From Gemmatimonadota bacterium (lineage in GTDB: Bacteria; Gemmatimonadota; Gemmatimonadetes; Longimicrobiales; Gaopeijiaceae), in NCBI GenBank assembly GCA_028873845.1, contig JAPPNO010000042.1:1-64000 (forward strand): 64,000 bases of DNA. Direction: 5' to 3'. The notes under the pieces are model-generated. The model did not search any database, was not told the DNA's origin, and was given only the letters and a program-made list of their open reading frames with translations. This document shows, piece after piece, positions 59,343 to 64,000 of this stretch (positions within the stretch are counted from its first letter, which is position 1; each line of letters begins with the position of its first letter). A program made the position numbers and the translations under genes.

Positions 59343-59371
59343 TGTACAAAATGTCAAGTGTAGTATACTTC
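59343..59371 (+). promoter_or_regulatory. candidate promoter upstream of cupin gene
   Basis: TGTACA-N17-TACTTC with AAGTGTAGTATAC, identical over 13 bp to the 24.8 kb site. Confidence 0.5.
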
Positions 59372-59403
59372 TGATCCCCATAGACTGCTGAAGGATTGCA
59401 AAA

Positions 59404-59934
59404 ATGCCAAGACTGCTCGCACTCGGCCTCGCCGCCTCGCTACTGTCGGTTGCGTGGTTGCTCAGCCCGCCTGGTGACAACCCCGCCGCCATCCACATCT
59501 CCGCCGCCGACATCCTCGCCACGATCGAGAACGCGCCCGCCAACCGCGTTAGCGACCAGCAGATCCGGCACATCGACGCGGGGGGGCACAATGTGGGCGT
59601 GGGTGTCGTGCGGCGCCCGCCAACCACTTCACTCGGCGCGATCCAGCACCACAACCAGACCGAGGTCTACTACGTGGTGGCGGGGCGGGGGACGATGGTG
59701 ACGGGTGGGGAACTCACGAACGGGCGTGAACTGAACCCGGACGGCGTGGTGGTGCGCACGCTCACGGGGCCGAGTGCGGTGGGCGGGATCGAGGGGGGCG
59801 AGAGCCGGGAGGTGGGGCCGGGTGACATGGTGATCGTCCCGGCGGGGTCGCCGCACGGGTTCAGCGAGATCACCGAGACGATCACCTATATCGTGATGCG
59901 GGTGGATCCGGAGCAGCTGGTGGAGTTGAAGTAG
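59404..59934 (+). CDS. secreted cupin-domain protein
   Basis: 176 aa; signal; LGAIQHHNQTEVYYVVAGRGTMVTGGEL...REVGPGDMVIVPAGSPHGFSEITETITYIVMRV. Confidence 0.88.
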   Translation: MPRLLALGLAASLLSVAWLLSPPGDNPAAIHISAADILATIENAPANRVSDQQIRHIDAGGHNVGVGVVRRPPTTSLGAIQHHNQTEVYYVVAGRGTMVTGGELTNGRELNPDGVVVRTLTGPSAVGGIEGGESREVGPGDMVIVPAGSPHGFSEITETITYIVMRVDPEQLVELK

Positions 59935-60048
59935 GGGGTGGCGCAGCCTGCGCGGCTGCCAGCGGCTACCGGAACGTCTCCGGCAGCAACTCCCAGACCA
60001 TGGTGCATCACGGCCCGGCCCGCGAATGGCTACCGCCTGACCGCGGGC

Positions 60049-60225
60049 CTACCGTGATGCCCACCCGCCATCCGCGCCTCTGCGCGCCTCCGCAAGCTCG
60101 TAGCTCGCCTGCGTCCGCGTCCAATGATCAGCCGTGCCCCAGCCAAGGGCTTCCAGCGCCAGCGCCATGTTTGCTGACACACCCGCGAAACGGAACCCCC
60201 TTGCCCTTCGGCCGCCTGTAGCCGA
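60049..60225 (-). pseudogene. HigA-like antitoxin C-terminal fragment
   Basis: Reverse strand reads GVSANMALALEALGWGTADHWTRTQASYELAEARRGADGGWASR*, resembling HigA tails (xISxxMAxxLxxxxGxxxxxWxxxQxxYxLxxAR). Confidence 0.5.
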
Positions 60226-60390
60226 CGCGGGTTACGAAGATTGTCGTTGACAATCGGCGCCCATCCTCCCATTATATACGAGAACCTTCGTGGATCAGGC
60301 AGGAAACCGCCGGTGATGGCCAGCGGAAGAAGTCACGAGGGTTGCCCCACGATGGGACAACCCGGGAATCTGCTCGAAAGGAGATTGAGG

Positions 60391-61158
60391 ATGATGAGCG
60401 AGAAACAAGAGAGGCCGGGCGCGGCCCGCACGGCCATGATCGCGTGGGTGGCGGCGGGCGCGCTGGTGGCGGGGTGCGCCGCGCCGCTGCCGACGGAACT
60501 CGGTGACGCGACCGAGGAGGCGGTGGACGTTCAGGCGCGAGAGGCCAGGGACGACACGCCTGCCCGCTGGGCCGACCGGTTCCAGGACGCCCACGACACC
60601 TACCTGGCCAAATGGTTCGTCTCGGACCCGGCTCCGCTCGTGTTCGTGGACGATGTGCGGGTGGGGCGCTACGGGGACCTGCCCGGATCGGTCCGGCTCT
60701 GGTCCGAGAGCGGCCTCAGGAGAGAAGGGCTGGTCGACCGCGTCGAAGTGATCGGTGGTCCGAAGTCCCGGGAACTCTACGGCGCGGAGGGCGCCGGCGG
60801 CGCGATCCTGGTCTTCACGAAGGACCGTGCCGCGGAAGGGGAGGCTGTCGAAACCGTGGCCCGAAGTGCGGCGGAATCCAGCCGGGCCGATCCGCGGGAG
60901 GGCAAGTTCTCGAGGATGGCCGGGCCGCGTCCGTTTTCTCGCCCCTTTCCGCTCCTCATCATCGAGGGCGTCCGCGTGATAATCCACGGGGACGCACGCG
61001 ACGAGGTCGGCATGCCAAGGCCCTGGCCGGCTGCAACGCCCATGCCGGAGGATCTCAGGGACATCGACAGAATCGAGGTGATCAAGGGCGCAGCGGCCGC
61101 AACGCTCTACGGCCGCGATGCCGTCGGCGGGGCGATTCTGATCTACCTGAAGAAATGA
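60391..61158 (+). CDS. lipoprotein with two tandem TonB-plug-like segments, no beta-barrel
   Basis: VAAGALVAGCAAPLP lipobox; VDRVEVIGGPKSRELYGAEGAGGAILVFTK and IDRIEVIKGAAAATLYGRDAVGGAILIYLKK. Confidence 0.7.
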   Translation: MMSEKQERPGAARTAMIAWVAAGALVAGCAAPLPTELGDATEEAVDVQAREARDDTPARWADRFQDAHDTYLAKWFVSDPAPLVFVDDVRVGRYGDLPGSVRLWSESGLRREGLVDRVEVIGGPKSRELYGAEGAGGAILVFTKDRAAEGEAVETVARSAAESSRADPREGKFSRMAGPRPFSRPFPLLIIEGVRVIIHGDARDEVGMPRPWPAATPMPEDLRDIDRIEVIKGAAAATLYGRDAVGGAILIYLKK

Positions 61159-61356
61159 TCCGCAGGGATTCCCTCGGGTTCATAGGCCGTGCCGGAGAAG
61201 GTCCGGCGGAGTTCATGTGATCCGATTCGCCGCCGCGAGCCAGGGTCAGGTGGGCGGGCGCGCAATCGCTGTGGTTCGTCGAGCTGACGAGCTCGACATC
61301 CGCTCGGTGGCTGGATATGCCATCCGCCGTCCCTGACCTGCTTCATCCACCGACCC

Positions 61357-62631
61357 CTACTCGTTCGCCCGCTTCGCCGGCACCGTCCGCATCGCGGGAA
61401 CGGACTCCACGGTCCTGGAGCGGTCCATCTCACGCGTCCGCATCTCCGTCAACATGTCGCCCACCTTGGCGATCAGATGTCCCCCCCGGTCCCCGATGCT
61501 GCGAATGACCCCCTCCTCGTCAAGCACATAGATCGTAGGCCAGGTCGTCACACCCCAGGCCGTCGCAATCGGCCCGCTCGTGTTCACCTCGGCGTGCCCG
61601 TCCCACCATGTGCGGTACGCCGGCGCCTTCCCGCTCGCCTTCGCGCTGCGGATCGTCTCGACATCGGCGTCGCTGTTGATCCCCAGCAGAACGACCGGAT
61701 CCCCCTCGAACTGTTCCACGATGAAGTGGTGAAACGGATACTCCCCAACGCACGGCCCGCACCATTCCCCCGAGAAGATCAGGACCACGATGTTGCCCCG
61801 GTAGTCCTCCAGCGCGAACTCCATCGCTTCGGTGTCCTTCCCGACGATGTTCGGCGCAACCCTGCCCGGCGTAAAGGAAGCCACCCTGTACCTGTGCTCC
61901 GCCAGCGCCCCGGCGATCTCGGGGTGCCGCCCCTCGACCTCGTCGAAGTAGGCGTCCACGCGCGCGAACTGCTCATCGCTGATCCGGCCTCTCCGGAGCC
62001 GGTTCGCGAAGAGCGAGAAGTGGTGTTCGGACTCCGCCTCGAAATCGGCCTGTGTCTCCGGCAGTTCGAGCATGGCGTCGAGTGAGGCCATGATGCCGTC
62101 GATCTGGGCGTCGGAGAACGGTTCGCCGTCGGCGCTGAACCAGCTGCGGTAGCTGTAGTTGGAGACCTTCGACGAGAAGGTGGGGACCTTCTCCGACGGA
62201 CCGGCGTAGCGTTCGAGCGCGGCCATGTTGGTTTCGACCACCTTGGCGTGGTCCGGGTGCTCTTCCGCGAACGCCGCCACAAACGCCGCTACCGCCTCCC
62301 GCTGCTCCGCGGTGATCCAGGGACTGGCGAACCGGCGGATGAAATTCCAGATGTGCAGCGGGGCCTCGCGGTTGAAACGGGCGAGGGTCTCGCGCGCAGT
62401 CAGGGCCTCGTCCAGCGCGGACATCAGCGCCTCGAAGCGCTCGTCGTCGAGGGGTTCGCCTCCGGTGTCGTAGTCGCCGAGGGGCGGGAACCAGGCCTTG
62501 GTGGCGGCGACGGGGACGTTGATCGGCGGGTGGTCCCGGTCCGCCGCCGTGCCGCCACGCGCGTCGGCGATGACGAAGCCCAGTGCGAAACAAATGACCG
62601 CTCCACCGACGATGGCCAGCGTCTTCTTCAC
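61357..62631 (-). CDS. TlpA-like thioredoxin family protein, paralog 5
   Basis: VKKTLAIVGGAVICFALGFVIADA; FSGEWCGPCVGEYPFHHFIVEQFEGDPVVLLGINSDADVETI; GTG start. Confidence 0.87.
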   Translation of the reverse strand: MKKTLAIVGGAVICFALGFVIADARGGTAADRDHPPINVPVAATKAWFPPLGDYDTGGEPLDDERFEALMSALDEALTARETLARFNREAPLHIWNFIRRFASPWITAEQREAVAAFVAAFAEEHPDHAKVVETNMAALERYAGPSEKVPTFSSKVSNYSYRSWFSADGEPFSDAQIDGIMASLDAMLELPETQADFEAESEHHFSLFANRLRRGRISDEQFARVDAYFDEVEGRHPEIAGALAEHRYRVASFTPGRVAPNIVGKDTEAMEFALEDYRGNIVVLIFSGEWCGPCVGEYPFHHFIVEQFEGDPVVLLGINSDADVETIRSAKASGKAPAYRTWWDGHAEVNTSGPIATAWGVTTWPTIYVLDEEGVIRSIGDRGGHLIAKVGDMLTEMRTREMDRSRTVESVPAMRTVPAKRANE

Positions 62632-62665
62632 GACATGCTCCTCTCGCGTGCTGTGTACACGGCGG

Positions 62666-63958
62666 TTATCCGGTTCCGTCCTCCGTCTCCGTCTCGGCTG
62701 CGGCAGCTTCGACCTCGGCCGCCCGCTCCGCATCGAACCGGGCTCGGCGAATGTCGAGCACCAAATCGTCGAGCGCGGCGATCAACTCGCCGCTACGCTT
62801 GTTGATGTGCAGGATCACGCCCTCCTGGTCGAGGACGTAAACCGACGGCCAGGCGCGCACCTCCCAGGCCGTGGCGATCGGGCCCTCGGTCGCCACGATT
62901 TCGGCGTCCGGCTGGCTGTGGCCGTCCCACCAGGTGCGGTAGTCCGGCGCCTCGCCCCGCGCCTTCGACGCGAGGATCACCTCGGGGTCGGCGTCGCTGT
63001 TGACGCCCAGGAACACGATCGGCTCGTCCTTGTACTGCTCCATGGCGAAGCGGTGGTAGGGGTACTCGCCGCGGCAGGGCCCGCACCACTCGCCCGAGAA
63101 GACGAGCACCACGATGTTGCCGCGGTACTCCTCCAGCGAGAACTCGACCCCGTCCAGGTCCTTGCCGACGACACTCTTGGCCACCCGGCCGGGGACCAGG
63201 TATTCGATGTAGCGGCGCCGATCCTCCACCACCTCCGCCAGTTCGGGGTGCTTCTCCGCGAAGGCGTCCAGGTGGGCCAAAACCCGGTCGGTCTGTTCGT
63301 CGCTGATCCGCCCGTGTTGCAGCCGCTGGGTGAAGCCCCGCAGCAGACTCGCCGCCTCCCTCTCGAAGTCGTTGACCGTTTCCGGCAGCTCCAGCATGGC
63401 GTCGAGTCCGGCCAGCATTCGATCGATCCACGTGTCGTCGAAGATCCCGTCCGGGGGATACAGGCCATCGGCGTATGCGACGGACCGGACCGCTGTCATG
63501 AAGGCGGGCATCACGGGATAGGCCCGGGTGTACATGCCCAGCATCGAGACCTGCCGGTTGATCAGGTCCTCCTGCTCCGGATGCCGCTCAGCCAGGCCCG
63601 TGAGGTAGTGGTTCGCCCTCAGGGACTGATCCTCCGACAGTTCGGGGATCGCGATCCGGCGGAAGAAGCCCTGCACGGCCGGTTCGATGCTGCGTCCGAT
63701 GTCGGCCACGGTCTCGTCGGCGGTCATCGCCTCGTCGAGTGAAGCCATGAGCGCGTCGAAGCGTTCGTCGTCGAGCGGCTCCCCGTCGTTTTCGAAACCC
63801 TGGACCGGAGGGTACCAGCTCTTTAGCGCGACGGCGGGGATGTCGACCGCCGGATCCGTGCCGGCCGCGGTGGCCTCGCCGGTGGATCGCGAAACCACGA
63901 ACCCGATGGCGAAGGCGGCGATGAGCGCAACGGCGGCTGCAGCAGGGGATTTGGGCAT
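62666..63958 (-). CDS. TlpA-like thioredoxin family protein, paralog 6
   Basis: MPKSPAAAAVALIAAFAIGFVVSRS; FSGEWCGPCRGEYPYHRFAMEQYKDEPIVFLGVNSD. Confidence 0.87.
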   Translation of the reverse strand: MPKSPAAAAVALIAAFAIGFVVSRSTGEATAAGTDPAVDIPAVALKSWYPPVQGFENDGEPLDDERFDALMASLDEAMTADETVADIGRSIEPAVQGFFRRIAIPELSEDQSLRANHYLTGLAERHPEQEDLINRQVSMLGMYTRAYPVMPAFMTAVRSVAYADGLYPPDGIFDDTWIDRMLAGLDAMLELPETVNDFEREAASLLRGFTQRLQHGRISDEQTDRVLAHLDAFAEKHPELAEVVEDRRRYIEYLVPGRVAKSVVGKDLDGVEFSLEEYRGNIVVLVFSGEWCGPCRGEYPYHRFAMEQYKDEPIVFLGVNSDADPEVILASKARGEAPDYRTWWDGHSQPDAEIVATEGPIATAWEVRAWPSVYVLDQEGVILHINKRSGELIAALDDLVLDIRRARFDAERAAEVEAAAAETETEDGTG

Positions 63959-64000
63959 TGCGGGGGCCTCCGATGTAGCATCGGGGCGCGCCCGCACCTG

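Noticed and set aside
1-63997. Diversity-generating retroelement, group II intron, rRNA, or CRISPR-Cas
   Set aside because: No reverse transcriptase, rRNA core sequence, cas motif or repeat-spacer array found by eye in either strand.

Overview
High-GC bacterial window (about 64 kb). The gene content (Na+-symporter, S9 and M20 peptidases, DUF5117-type metalloprotease, 6-bladed beta-propellers, orphan FtsX permease) resembles Gemmatimonadota, but that placement is inference. A partial tRNA-Pro(GGG) lies on the left edge. The first ~27 kb is mostly housekeeping: an SNF transporter/homocysteine methyltransferase pair, GroES-like protein, DegT aminotransferase, a DNA-repair group (Ogt, AlkA, Fpg/Nei, Xth, with FabV), an S9 peptidase, a PadR regulator, NudC, and a molybdoenzyme operon (fused FeS/NrfD - Mo catalytic subunit - TorD - SulP). 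From ~27.6 kb the window becomes accessory. It holds Big2/LRR/metzincin surface proteins, one apparently split in two around a decayed integrase, and three tandem 6-bladed beta-propeller paralogs. It also has a RelB/YafQ toxin-antitoxin pair with fragments of three other TA families. The main feature is a family of six intact TlpA-like thioredoxin proteins, each with a duplicated uncharacterised helical N-terminal module, plus at least one decayed copy, next to DsbD, DsbD-alpha and redoxin genes. The best candidates for undescribed biology are this TlpA family, the modular LRR-metzincin proteins, and the Cys-rich secreted protein coupled to a frameshifted propeller gene. All calls are from reading the sequence and the supplied ORF track; no database search was run.
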